Origin: an uncultured Polyangiaceae bacterium
GTDB taxonomy: Bacteria; Myxococcota_A; Polyangia; Polyangiales; Houyiibacteriaceae
DNA: 14,646 nt
Assembly (NCBI GenBank): GCA_947259605.1
Contig: CAMYMX010000027.1
Location: 1 to 14,646, forward strand
Direction of reading: 5' to 3'
Notes under the pieces: model-generated
Told to the model about the DNA's origin: nothing
The model's input: the letters and a program-made list of their open reading frames with translations, nothing else
Database searches by the model: none
Program-made: the position numbers and the translations under genes
Shown here: positions 4,733 to 12,459 of the stretch, piece after piece
Numbering within the stretch: the stretch's first letter is position 1
How the letters are laid out: every line of letters begins with the position of its first letter

Positions 4733-5386
4733 ATGACCCGTCGGGAAAAGGCCGACCGCATTGGAGAGATCCTCGACACGCTCTACCCCAACCCTCCGAT
4801 TCCGCTCGACCATCAGGATCCGTTCACGCTCCTCGTGTCGGTCTTGCTGAGCGCGCAAACTACGGACAAGAAGGTCAACGAGGTCACGCCCGCTCTGTTT
4901 TCCGAGGCTCCAGATCCCGAGTCCATGGCTGCGCTGCCCGTCGATCGCATTCTCGCCCACATTCGCACGGTTGGACTCGCACCCACCAAGGCAAAAAATC
5001 TCAAGGCGATGGCCGGCCTGCTGGTCGCGCGTCACGGTGGGCAGGTTCCCGACGACATCGACGCGCTCGAGGCACTTCCGGGTGTCGGACACAAGACGGC
5101 GTCGGTCGTGGTCTGTCAGGCTTTTGGACGACCGGCGTTTCCGGTCGACACGCACATTCATCGCCTCGCAGCGCGCTGGGGCCTCTCGGACGGAAAGAAC
5201 GTCGTCAAGACCGAGGCCGATCTGAAGAAGCTTTTGCCCGAGGACACTTGGATTCGCCGCCACCTGCAGATCATCTACTTCGGCCGCGAGCACTGCCCCG
5301 CGCGAGGACACGACCTCCGCCAGTGCCCGATTTGCGGCTGGGCGGCGACCAAGAAGCGAATTGCCGAAGAATCGCGTCGCCGCTGA
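4733..5386 (+). CDS. nth: Endonuclease III (DNA glycosylase/AP lyase), atypical Fe-S ligand pattern
   Basis: Encodes 217 residues. It removes oxidised pyrimidines from DNA and cleaves the abasic site (base excision repair). LLSAQTTDKKVN is near the N-terminus, the helix-hairpin-helix is LPGVGHKTASVV with catalytic Lys K121, and the catalytic Asp is D139 in FPVDTHIHRLA. These match the Lys120 and Asp138 of E. coli Nth. The C-terminal Fe-S loop is unusual: C188-x9-C198-x2-C201, with no fourth Cys in the last 16 residues (the classical pattern is C-x6-C-x2-C-x5-C). The cluster may be absent or differently ligated; both catalytic residues are kept. The gene follows the PEBP-like gene by 9 nt. Confidence 0.93.
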   Translation: MTRREKADRIGEILDTLYPNPPIPLDHQDPFTLLVSVLLSAQTTDKKVNEVTPALFSEAPDPESMAALPVDRILAHIRTVGLAPTKAKNLKAMAGLLVARHGGQVPDDIDALEALPGVGHKTASVVVCQAFGRPAFPVDTHIHRLAARWGLSDGKNVVKTEADLKKLLPEDTWIRRHLQIIYFGREHCPARGHDLRQCPICGWAATKKRIAEESRRR

Positions 5387-5432
5387 CTGCCAGCACTGGT
5401 CGTCGGCCCGGCCGCGACCCATATTCGGGGCG

Positions 5433-6455
5433 ATGAGCATTGAATTCAACCTGTTTCGAATCCCCATCCGCATCCATTTGTGGTTTTGGCTGATGGCGCT
5501 CTGGCTTTGGACGCTCAACAGTGAGCAGGGCTGGGCGGGGCTTCTGATCTGGGTCGTCGTCGTATTCCAGGGGATTCTCATGCACGAGCTCGGCCACGCC
5601 ATCGTCGGGCGCGTGTTCGGCAGGCAGCCGCGAATCGAGCTCATCGCGCTCGGCGGGCTGACCTGGTGGGAGCAACAAGAGCCGATGAGCCCCGGGCGAA
5701 GCCTGATGGTGAGCGCCGCCGGTCCTGCCGTGGGCATCTTCATCGGGTCGCTCGCCCTGGTCTTGATGGACGCGCTGCGCATTCCCGATCCTTCGCTTGC
5801 CCGGTACGCGTTTCGCTCGCTAATCTTCGTCAACCTCGGCTGGGGTATCTTGAATCTGTTGCCGGTGCTGCCGCTCGACGGGGGCAACATCGTGGCTTCC
5901 CTCATGGAGCTTGTCGCTCCATCGCGTGGGCGGTTGCTCGCCTGCTATGTTTCCTTCGGAGTCATTGGTTTGCTCTTCGTGGTGACGGTCAGCTTGCGAC
6001 AGTACCCGATGACCATTCTCCTTTTCCTGCTGGCGTTCAGCACCTACCAAGCGTTTCGAAACGAACGGCAGCGCCTCGCCTCACCAGCCGGGCAGAGTGC
6101 GCCACCCCCGAGCTTGGTGCAGCAGGCGTTCGAAGCGCTCGAGCGCGGAGACGGCCAGGGCTTGATTCGCGCAGCGTCGGAGCTCATCGCCAAAGCCGAT
6201 TCGACCCCAGAGCTCGATGAGGCCTTTCACCTCTTGGCCTGGGGGCGGCTCATCAATGGGGAGCCGGGCGAGGCCCATCAAGCGCTGTCCTCGATGTCTG
6301 GGGAACGAAGCGCCGATCCGGCTCTCGAAGGCGCTGTTCTCGTGGAGCTCGGGAAGCCCGCTGACGCCGTGCCCCTCCTGGAACGGGCCTGCGAGCGGGG
6401 AGGGGACTTCGCACATGCATACTACCTACGCGCATTGGAAGAGAAAAACGCATAA
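5433..6455 (+). CDS. Site-2 protease family (M50) membrane metalloprotease with TPR-like tail
   Basis: Encodes 340 residues. The Zn motif H51-E52-L-G-H55 lies in a membrane helix, and the third Zn ligand is D149 in NLLPVLPLDGGN, the arrangement of rhomboid-like intramembrane S2P enzymes that cut transmembrane substrates within the bilayer. Several hydrophobic segments occur before residue 220. The last 110 residues are soluble and helical (QAFEALERGDGQGLIRAASE, HLLAWGRLINGEPGEAHQAL, VLVELGKPADAVPLLERA), resembling tetratricopeptide repeats and probably binding a partner in the cytoplasm. ATG 5433 is used because the frame upstream overlaps the end of nth and lacks hydrophobic or family-like sequence. 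The substrate is unknown; no anti-sigma factor gene is adjacent. Confidence 0.9.
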   Translation: MSIEFNLFRIPIRIHLWFWLMALWLWTLNSEQGWAGLLIWVVVVFQGILMHELGHAIVGRVFGRQPRIELIALGGLTWWEQQEPMSPGRSLMVSAAGPAVGIFIGSLALVLMDALRIPDPSLARYAFRSLIFVNLGWGILNLLPVLPLDGGNIVASLMELVAPSRGRLLACYVSFGVIGLLFVVTVSLRQYPMTILLFLLAFSTYQAFRNERQRLASPAGQSAPPPSLVQQAFEALERGDGQGLIRAASELIAKADSTPELDEAFHLLAWGRLINGEPGEAHQALSSMSGERSADPALEGAVLVELGKPADAVPLLERACERGGDFAHAYYLRALEEKNA

Positions 6456-6491
6456 TTTCAGACGTTTGTACGAATTGTGGGCTCGCCTAGC

Positions 6492-6520
6492 TTGCATCCA
6501 TGCGAATGAGGGAATATATG
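6492..6520 (+). promoter_or_regulatory. Candidate promoter of the SahR-like gene (leaderless)
   Basis: TTGCAT (6492-6497), a 17-bp spacer and TATATG (6515-6520) form a plausible sigma70-type promoter. The start codon is at 6528, only 7 nt after the -10-like box, so transcription would begin at or next to the ATG. No ribosome binding site is present. No clear operator palindrome could be recognised in 6456-6527. Confidence 0.5.
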
Positions 6521-6527
6521 ATCGGGA

Positions 6528-7502
6528 ATGACTGTGGCCGTCGCCGAATCCCCGCGCTGGGAGCTCTACCGACTTCTCGGCGAGCCGCGGCGGCTCCGTT
6601 TGCTCGGCCTCACCTCTGAAGACGAGCTCTCGATCGGCGAGCTCGCGGAGCTCACCAGGGAAGCGCAGCCGAACGTCTCGAAGCATCTCAAGCTGCTCCG
6701 CGAGGCAGGGCTGGTTGCCGTCCGGCGTCAAGGCACGCGCGCGTTCGCGAGGCTGTCGCCCGACTTGAATGGGGATCCCCTCTTGGCGGACGCGATTCGA
6801 TCCGGTCGAGCACTTTGCAGCGAAGATGGCAGCCTCGAGCGCGTCGCCACTGTGATTCGGGCGCGGGACGAAGATGCGCGCGAGTTCTTCGAGCAACCGG
6901 CGGACGATGCATCTCCAAGGTCGGTGTCCGAATGGTCTGCCTACCTCACGGCGATTCGCACTCTGCTGCCCCGGCGTTCCCTCGCGGTCGATCTCGGCAC
7001 CGGCGACGGCGCCCTCGTCGAGCTCCTGGCGCCTCTGTTCGACCGGGTCATCGCAGTTGACCGTTCCGCAAAGCAGCTCGCCGCCGCGCAGCGCAGGCTT
7101 TCGAGCCATGGCTATGATCACGTCGAGCTCATTCAAGCGGAGTACGGCGATCCAGCCGTTTCGGATCGGGTTCACGAGCTCGGCGGGGCCGACGCGGTAT
7201 TCGCCGTCCGTCTGCTCCACCATGCGCCGAAACCCCAGCAGGTGATGTCGCTTCTGGCCTCGCTCGTTCGCCCGGGTGGCCAGGCGGTGGTCATCGACTA
7301 CTGCTCCCACGATGACGAGCTCATGCGCGAGCGCCAGGCCGACCTCTGGCTCGGATTCGACCGCGATGAGCTTTCTGGTTTCGCGAAGTCAGCGGGGTTG
7401 ATTCATCCCGACGTATTTGAAATTCCCGCGGCGCGCTACGGGCCTGGGCCTGACGCCCATTTGAAGTGGCAGGTGCTTGCAGCGCGACGTGAACCGAAAT
7501 AG
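6528..7502 (+). CDS. ArsR-type regulator fused to a SAM-dependent methyltransferase domain (SahR-like)
   Basis: Encodes 324 residues. Residues about 10-90 form a winged helix of the ArsR type (LSIGELAELTREAQPNVSKH, then LREAGLVAVRRQGTRAF). Residues about 145-300 are a class I Rossmann methyltransferase with motif I D155-L-G-T-G-D-G161, VIAVDRS and LLHHAPKPQQ. Cys-based metal-site motifs of metal-sensing ArsR proteins are not evident. This domain pair, directly upstream of ahcY, matches SahR, described in Proteobacteria as a repressor of methionine-cycle genes that responds to S-adenosylhomocysteine. I infer that the methyltransferase fold is the ligand sensor and that the gene regulates its own operon. 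An alternative is an active methyltransferase of unknown substrate. ahcY starts 14 nt after its stop. Confidence 0.9.
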   Translation: MTVAVAESPRWELYRLLGEPRRLRLLGLTSEDELSIGELAELTREAQPNVSKHLKLLREAGLVAVRRQGTRAFARLSPDLNGDPLLADAIRSGRALCSEDGSLERVATVIRARDEDAREFFEQPADDASPRSVSEWSAYLTAIRTLLPRRSLAVDLGTGDGALVELLAPLFDRVIAVDRSAKQLAAAQRRLSSHGYDHVELIQAEYGDPAVSDRVHELGGADAVFAVRLLHHAPKPQQVMSLLASLVRPGGQAVVIDYCSHDDELMRERQADLWLGFDRDELSGFAKSAGLIHPDVFEIPAARYGPGPDAHLKWQVLAARREPK

Positions 7503-7516
7503 GAGACAACACCATC

Positions 7517-8845
7517 ATGAGCCCAAATCCAAATCTGAAGCACAAAGTTGCCGACCTTTCGTTGGCCGACTGGGGACGAAAGGAAATCGCAATCGCCGAG
7601 CACGAAATGCCCGGCCTGATGGCGCTTCGGCGCGAGTTTGGCGCTCAGAAGCCGCTTGCCGGCGCGCGGATTGCTGGCTGCCTTCACATGACCATTCAGA
7701 CAGCCGTTCTCATCGAGACGCTTCTCGAGCTCGGCGCGGAGGTCACCTGGACGAGCTGCAACATCTACTCGACTCAGGACCATGCTGCGGCGGCCATCGC
7801 TGCAATCGGCGTTCCCGTCTTCGCCTGGAAGGGGGAGACCGAGGAAGAGTACGACTGGTGCATCCAACAGCAGATTCGCGCGTTCGATGGCGGAAAGGCG
7901 CCGAACATGCTGCTCGACGACGGCGGTGATCTGACGGCGGTTGTCCACCAGCAGTATCCGGAGGCATTCGAAGGCCCCGATCGCATCATCGGCCTCTCCG
8001 AAGAGACTACGACCGGCGTGCATCGCCTCTACGAAATGGAGCGCGACGGCACCCTCAAGTGCCCAGCGATCAACGTAAACGACTCCGTCACCAAGGCAAA
8101 GTTCGACAACCTTTACGGCTGCCGCGAGTCCCTCGTTGACGGAATCAAGCGAGCGACCGACGTGATGATCGCCGGCAAGGTGGTCGTCGTTGCGGGCTAC
8201 GGCGACGTCGGCAAGGGGTGCGTTCAAGCGGTTGCCCGCGCGGGCGCTCGTGTTCTCGTGACCGAAGTCGATCCGATTTGCGCGCTCCAGGCGACTATGG
8301 AGGGTCTGCAAGTGGTCACGATGGAAGAGGCCGCGCCCATCGCCGACATCTTCGTCACGGCCACCGGCTGTTGTGACGTCGTCACCGGCGAGCACATGAA
8401 GCAGATGAAGAACGAGGCCATCCTCTGCAACATCGGCCACTTCGATTCCGAGATTCAAGTCGCCTGGCTCACGGACCCGTCCAACGGGGTCACCGAAGAG
8501 GCGATCAAGCCCCAGGTCGACCATTTCATCTTCCCCGACGGTAAGCGCATCATCGTGCTTGCCCGCGGTCGCCTGGTGAACCTCGGCTGCGCCACGGGCC
8601 ACCCGAGCTTCGTGATGAGCAACTCGTTCAGCAACCAGGTGCTGGCCCAGATCTCACTCTGGACCGAGCGCGATCGCTACGAAGACGGAAAGGTCTACGT
8701 CCTGTCGAAGGAGCTCGACGAGAAAGTCGCGCAGCTCCATCTCGGTCAGCTCGGCGCCAAGCTCACCAAGCTCACGCCGGCCCAGTCCGAGTACCTCGGG
8801 ATCTCACCAGAGGGTCCGTTCAAGCCGAGCTACTACCGCTACTGA
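7517..8845 (+). CDS. ahcY: Adenosylhomocysteinase (S-adenosylhomocysteine hydrolase)
   Basis: Encodes 442 residues. It reversibly hydrolyses S-adenosylhomocysteine to adenosine and homocysteine with bound NAD, relieving inhibition of methyltransferases. The N-terminal substrate domain has HMTIQTAVLIETL, then TWTSCNIYSTQDHAAAA and LLDDGGDLT. The NAD-binding loop is G227-YGDVGK-G234. CNIGHFDSEIQ follows, and the C-terminus FKPSYYRY is the conserved end that closes over NAD of the partner subunit. It is complete. AGGAG (7501-7505), overlapping the stop of the upstream regulator, is the RBS. The gene is co-directional with the SahR-like regulator and very probably in its operon; the BrkB-like gene begins 6 nt after its stop. 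Confidence 0.98.
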   Translation: MSPNPNLKHKVADLSLADWGRKEIAIAEHEMPGLMALRREFGAQKPLAGARIAGCLHMTIQTAVLIETLLELGAEVTWTSCNIYSTQDHAAAAIAAIGVPVFAWKGETEEEYDWCIQQQIRAFDGGKAPNMLLDDGGDLTAVVHQQYPEAFEGPDRIIGLSEETTTGVHRLYEMERDGTLKCPAINVNDSVTKAKFDNLYGCRESLVDGIKRATDVMIAGKVVVVAGYGDVGKGCVQAVARAGARVLVTEVDPICALQATMEGLQVVTMEEAAPIADIFVTATGCCDVVTGEHMKQMKNEAILCNIGHFDSEIQVAWLTDPSNGVTEEAIKPQVDHFIFPDGKRIIVLARGRLVNLGCATGHPSFVMSNSFSNQVLAQISLWTERDRYEDGKVYVLSKELDEKVAQLHLGQLGAKLTKLTPAQSEYLGISPEGPFKPSYYRY

Positions 8846-8851
8846 GCCACG

Positions 8852-9754
8852 ATGGTCTCGCTTTTGATCGAGACTTGGCGCTACTTCGCGTCGCATGATG
8901 GGCGATTGCTCTCCGGGGCAATCGCCTTCTATGCGTCTTTGGCGATCGCTCCGCTCGGTGTCGTCGCCTTGCTGATCGCCTCGCTCGTCATGTCGGAGTC
9001 GGCGGCCCGGGAAGAGCTCGTCGGGCAGGTCGGGGCCTTTCTCGGGCCCGACCTGGCTGCCTTCCTCATCGACACGATCGTCAAGCTCGGCGATGAGGCG
9101 ACGAGCTTCACAGCCCCCGTAATCGGTGCGATCTTCATGCTCTACATCTCCGCGCGTTTGTTTTCCATGCTGCGGCGCGCGCTCAATCACATGTGGGGCA
9201 TCCGACCCAAGCTCTTGGTTCACGCCAGTCGTTCCGAGACCTTGCATCTGGTCGAGCGGCGACTGCTGGCATTCGCAATGGTGCTGGTCTTCGGAAGCTC
9301 GCTGATCGCTCTCGTCTTGCTGCACTCCGGCGCCGCAGCGGCCGCCCACCTCTTCGGCGACAGCCGCTACATGCTGACTTTTGCCGAATTTGGCAGCGCG
9401 TTCGCGGTCATGGCGCCCTTGATCGCCCTGGTCTACCGCTGGCTTCCGGACGCCGTCATCGCCTGGCGTGACGTCTGGGTTGGCGCCGCGGTGACTTGCC
9501 TGTTCGTCCTCGGCGGCTCCTTTTTGATCGGCATCTACCTCGGCTACGCAAGCCCGGCTTCGATTTACGGAGCGGCTGGATCGCTGATCGTCCTGCTTCT
9601 GTGGATTTACTATACGACGCAGATCTTCCTGATGGGCGCGGTGTTCACGCGAGCCTGGGCGCGACGGCGTGGAAGAGCGATTGAGCCGCTGCCTTTTGCC
9701 GAGGTGGTTGAAACCCGCGACTATTCGGCGAGCGTCTCGGCTAGTGAAACGTAG
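8852..9754 (+). CDS. YihY/BrkB family inner-membrane protein
   Basis: Encodes 300 residues. The family signature is visible as LLSGAIAFYASLAIAPL in the first membrane helix, then FLIDTIVKL, LFSMLRRALNHMWGI, VYRWLPDAVIAWRDVWVGA and the final SPASIYGAAGSLIVLLLWIY / QIFLMGAVFTRAW. About six membrane segments are expected. The role of this family is not settled; the name ribonuclease BN sometimes attached to it is a historical misannotation. It starts 6 nt after ahcY without a clear RBS and is probably translationally coupled to it, with no known functional link. Its last 34 bases overlap the end of the convergent hydrolase gene, and its tail (SASVSASET) is not hydrophobic. Confidence 0.92.
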   Translation: MVSLLIETWRYFASHDGRLLSGAIAFYASLAIAPLGVVALLIASLVMSESAAREELVGQVGAFLGPDLAAFLIDTIVKLGDEATSFTAPVIGAIFMLYISARLFSMLRRALNHMWGIRPKLLVHASRSETLHLVERRLLAFAMVLVFGSSLIALVLLHSGAAAAAHLFGDSRYMLTFAEFGSAFAVMAPLIALVYRWLPDAVIAWRDVWVGAAVTCLFVLGGSFLIGIYLGYASPASIYGAAGSLIVLLLWIYYTTQIFLMGAVFTRAWARRRGRAIEPLPFAEVVETRDYSASVSASET

Positions 9755-10764
9755 TGCGGCGCATGTTCGGGCGCTTCCTCTGCGCTGCCGTGCATGTGCT
9801 TGTCGAGGAAATCAAAGAGGGCGCCCCACTGCTCCCGCGCAGCGGCGCGCCAAAGCATCACGTTGAAGGCGTGGATCTCCCCGCGGAAGACGTGCATCTC
9901 GCAGTCGGTGTTGCGTTTCGCAAGCGCGTCGTTCAGGCGAATCGTGTCTCCCAAGAGCGGGTCAGCCGTACCGACCGTAGTGAAGAACGGCGGGAGCGGC
10001 CGGCTTCCAGGCACCGCTGGCCTTTCAAGCAGGCGTAGTGGGCTGGCCAGCGGAAACTGAAGCGCTCGGTTCAGACGCCGGCCCAGGTAGGAGTAGGCGG
10101 TGCCTCTTATCTCTCCTTTGATCCAGCTTGCCATGCGCCGGCTCTTTTCCGGGTCGCGCCAGAAGCGCCGGACGTCGTGCACGTCGAGCAAACCGTACAG
10201 GGGAGCGACGCAGGCGATCTTCGCGTCGCGCTCGAAGATGCTCCGGGTGAACGGCTCCGGGCGCGGGTGCGTTGCGCAATACGCCAGCGCCGCAGTGAGA
10301 TTTGCGCCGGCGGACTCTCCAATGATCGCCAGCCGCGTGGTATCGGCACCGTACTTGGCCCCGTTGTCGAGCACCCACTCGAACGCGGCGATCGCATCCT
10401 TGAGGGGCTTCGGATAGGTGTGTACGGGGCCGAGCCGGTAGTTGATGTTGAAGACCTGATAGCCCTGGGCTGCCAGGACGTACGCCATGATCCGATGGGT
10501 GTCCTTCGACATCATCGAGAACGCGCCGCCGTGAATGTAGACGATCGTCGGCAAAGACCCAACGGCCTCCCTGCTTCGGTAGATGTCCAGCAGGTGCGAC
10601 CGTCTGCCCGTGTTTCGGTAGGGTACGTTGTGTTCGACGTGAACACGGCGCCAGCTTTGAACGACCCAAGGCAGCACGCCGTACCCGACATGCGAAAGGC
10701 GATTCGCTGCCTTATCCACGCCGTTGCGCACCAACGGCATGAGCGAGTCACGGGGACGGGCCAT
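9721..10764 (-). CDS. Alpha/beta hydrolase, hormone-sensitive-lipase-type esterase
   Basis: Encodes 347 residues. The oxyanion-hole motif is H78-GGAF, the nucleophile is S151 in IGESAGANL, and the acid and base are D268 (GTADPL) and H298 (GEIHAFNV). This set and order define the HSL / carboxylesterase group, which cleaves carboxylic esters. No signal peptide is obvious, though the N-terminus (about 1-45) may pack on a membrane or act as a cap. The native ester is unknown. The gene lies 26 nt downstream of the aldehyde dehydrogenase on the same strand and is likely part of its transcript, but it also has its own TATAAT just before the ATG. Its 3' end overlaps the BrkB-like gene by 34 bases. 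Confidence 0.93.
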   Translation of the reverse strand: MARPRDSLMPLVRNGVDKAANRLSHVGYGVLPWVVQSWRRVHVEHNVPYRNTGRRSHLLDIYRSREAVGSLPTIVYIHGGAFSMMSKDTHRIMAYVLAAQGYQVFNINYRLGPVHTYPKPLKDAIAAFEWVLDNGAKYGADTTRLAIIGESAGANLTAALAYCATHPRPEPFTRSIFERDAKIACVAPLYGLLDVHDVRRFWRDPEKSRRMASWIKGEIRGTAYSYLGRRLNRALQFPLASPLRLLERPAVPGSRPLPPFFTTVGTADPLLGDTIRLNDALAKRNTDCEMHVFRGEIHAFNVMLWRAAAREQWGALFDFLDKHMHGSAEEAPEHAPHYVSLAETLAE

Positions 10765-10770
10765 GTCTCA

Positions 10771-10776
10771 ATTATA
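10771..10776 (-). promoter_or_regulatory. Perfect TATAAT just before the hydrolase start (leaderless-type promoter)
   Basis: On the minus strand TATAAT is separated from the ATG at 10764 by 6 bases, and no ribosome binding site lies between. The likely transcription start is the A of the ATG itself. The -35 region is poor (TTTTCC at a 17-bp spacing). The box lies between the aldehyde dehydrogenase stop and the hydrolase start, so it would be an internal operon promoter. Confidence 0.5.
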
Positions 10777-10790
10777 CGGGACGAAGTGGC

Positions 10791-12332
10791 CTAGGAAAAG
10801 AAGCCGAGTTTCTTGAGCGCGCTCCCGTAGATGAAGCGAATCATTCCGTCGATTTCATCTACGGTTTTGGCCGTATGGGGGTACCAAACGCGCTCCTTCT
10901 TGACTGCCCAGCGGTCGATGAAGATCGGTTGCTGATGGGTGTATCCCCGAAGCCCTCCGAGTCCGTTGACCTGGCCCACACCGCTGTCCTTCATGCCACC
11001 GAACGGCGCTTCCGGCGCGCCGTAGGCCATCGACGCATCGTTGATCACGACCGAGCCCGTTTCGAGTCGTTTTGCAATCTCGATGCCCTTCTGAATGTTG
11101 CTGGTCCAGACGCTCCCGCTGAGTCCGTATTGTGAATCGTTGGCAAGACGAATTGCCTCTTCTACGTCTGCAACACGCATGACCGAGACGATCGGTCCAA
11201 AGGTTTCTTCCTGCATCAGCTCCATCGAGTGGTTGAGGTTGCGCACGAATGTTGGCTTGTAGAAGAGGCCATCGCGGGTGTCGGCTTCTCCACCGACTAC
11301 GATCTCGGCTCCTTTCGCTTTCGCATCCTCAATGTGTCGTTCGATGATCGGCAATTGACGATCCCAAAACACCGAGCCCACGTCGACGTCATCGCCAGAG
11401 CCGTATCGGAGCTCGCCGACGATCTTCCGTACGCGTTCTTCGAACTCGTCGGCCACGGATTCGACCACGTAGACCCGCTCCACGCCCATGCAGACATGGC
11501 CCGAATTCAGCATGGAGTTGAAGACCGCTCCTCCGGCAGCGCGTTCGAGGTCGGCGTCTTCGCAGACGATCATGGCGTCTTTGCCGCCGAGCTCGAGCGT
11601 GTATGGAATCAGCCGCTCCGCGCAGGTTGCAGCGATCTTCTTGCCGGTTCGAACGCTGCCGGTAAACGAGATTTTCTGGACGTTGCCGCGAACCAGCGCT
11701 GCTCCCGTTTCGCCATCACCGTGCACGGTCTGCACGACGCCTTCGGGCACCCCCGCTTCCCTCAGGAGTCGGACCGCCCAGTCGCCGGAGTACGGCGCGA
11801 CTTCAGAGGGCTTCAAGATGACCGCGTTGCCCGCGAGTAGCGCCTGCACTGTGGGGTTCATCGCCAAGGAAAAGGGGCCGTTCCAAGGCGTGATGATGCC
11901 GACGACGCCAAGCGGCCGGTAGTGCATCAGGAGCTTCTTGTAAGGACGAAGATAACCATGGAGCTTTCGCTTCTCGTCCGAAAGCTCCTTGACCGCCCTC
12001 CCGCACCAGAAGTTGATGTAGTCGCAGGATGGAAGGACCTCCATGATCAAACACTCGAGCTTCGTCTTGCCCGTTTCGTCGATGATCGTCTTCACCACCG
12101 CTTCGCGCTGCTCGACCAGAACGTCGATTGCACTCCCAACGATGCGCGCGCGTTCCGCGACGGGCACCCGGGCCCATTCTCGCTGCGCGTCTTGCCCCTT
12201 GGCGATCGCAGCCTCCACGTCGGCTTGGCCGTTGACGAGGATCTCGCCCACGGATTCGCGCGTGGCCGGGCTCCGGATCCCAAGCCTCCGGCGCCCCTCG
12301 GAGGTCGGGGAAAGTGGTTCGACAATGGCCAT
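10791..12332 (-). CDS. Aldehyde dehydrogenase (NAD(P)+-dependent, ALDH superfamily)
   Basis: Encodes 513 residues. It oxidises an aldehyde to the acid. Key parts in order: TPWN151 with N for the oxyanion, K174 in ILKPSE for the cofactor, FTGSVRTGKKI, general base E247 in LELGGKDA, nucleophile C281 in NSGHVCMGVERVYV, then QEETFGPIVSV and the C-terminal PFGGMKDSGVG. All catalytic residues are present. Substrate specificity is not readable; it resembles the broad succinate-semialdehyde / aromatic aldehyde group. ATG 12332 is chosen because AGGAG lies 7 nt upstream; the open frame extends 16 codons further without RBS. The adjacent downstream hydrolase suggests a shared pathway, for example ester cleavage followed by aldehyde oxidation (inference). 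Confidence 0.95.
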   Translation of the reverse strand: MAIVEPLSPTSEGRRRLGIRSPATRESVGEILVNGQADVEAAIAKGQDAQREWARVPVAERARIVGSAIDVLVEQREAVVKTIIDETGKTKLECLIMEVLPSCDYINFWCGRAVKELSDEKRKLHGYLRPYKKLLMHYRPLGVVGIITPWNGPFSLAMNPTVQALLAGNAVILKPSEVAPYSGDWAVRLLREAGVPEGVVQTVHGDGETGAALVRGNVQKISFTGSVRTGKKIAATCAERLIPYTLELGGKDAMIVCEDADLERAAGGAVFNSMLNSGHVCMGVERVYVVESVADEFEERVRKIVGELRYGSGDDVDVGSVFWDRQLPIIERHIEDAKAKGAEIVVGGEADTRDGLFYKPTFVRNLNHSMELMQEETFGPIVSVMRVADVEEAIRLANDSQYGLSGSVWTSNIQKGIEIAKRLETGSVVINDASMAYGAPEAPFGGMKDSGVGQVNGLGGLRGYTHQQPIFIDRWAVKKERVWYPHTAKTVDEIDGMIRFIYGSALKKLGFFS

Positions 12333-12459
12333 CGATCTGCTCCTGTTTCTTCGCAGCCCAGAGGGCGACGACTGAAACATGTTCTACTGATCAGGGGCCC
12401 AAACGCAAGCGAGCCCCGATGGTTGGCATGACTAGAATATTACACTTATATTTCAAAAT
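12333..12459. promoter_or_regulatory. Divergent intergenic region between the aldehyde dehydrogenase and lipoprotein genes
   Basis: The 127 bp separate two divergent genes. An AT-rich stretch (12432-12459) stands out in the GC-rich window. On the plus strand TTGGCA (12423-12428), an 18-bp spacer and TATATT (12447-12452) form a good promoter for the lipoprotein, ending 7 nt before its ATG at 12460. On the minus strand the same AT-rich stretch offers TATAAG and TAATAT boxes that could drive the aldehyde dehydrogenase. An AACATGTT palindrome lies near 12378. Confidence 0.55.

Noticed and set aside
4250..5905. 551-residue minus-strand open frame
   Set aside because: It lies antisense to the PEBP-like, nth and M50 genes, which have clear family motifs; the composition is that of a shadow frame in GC-rich DNA.
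7436..8602. 388-residue minus-strand open frame
   Set aside because: Antisense to ahcY, which is complete and conserved.
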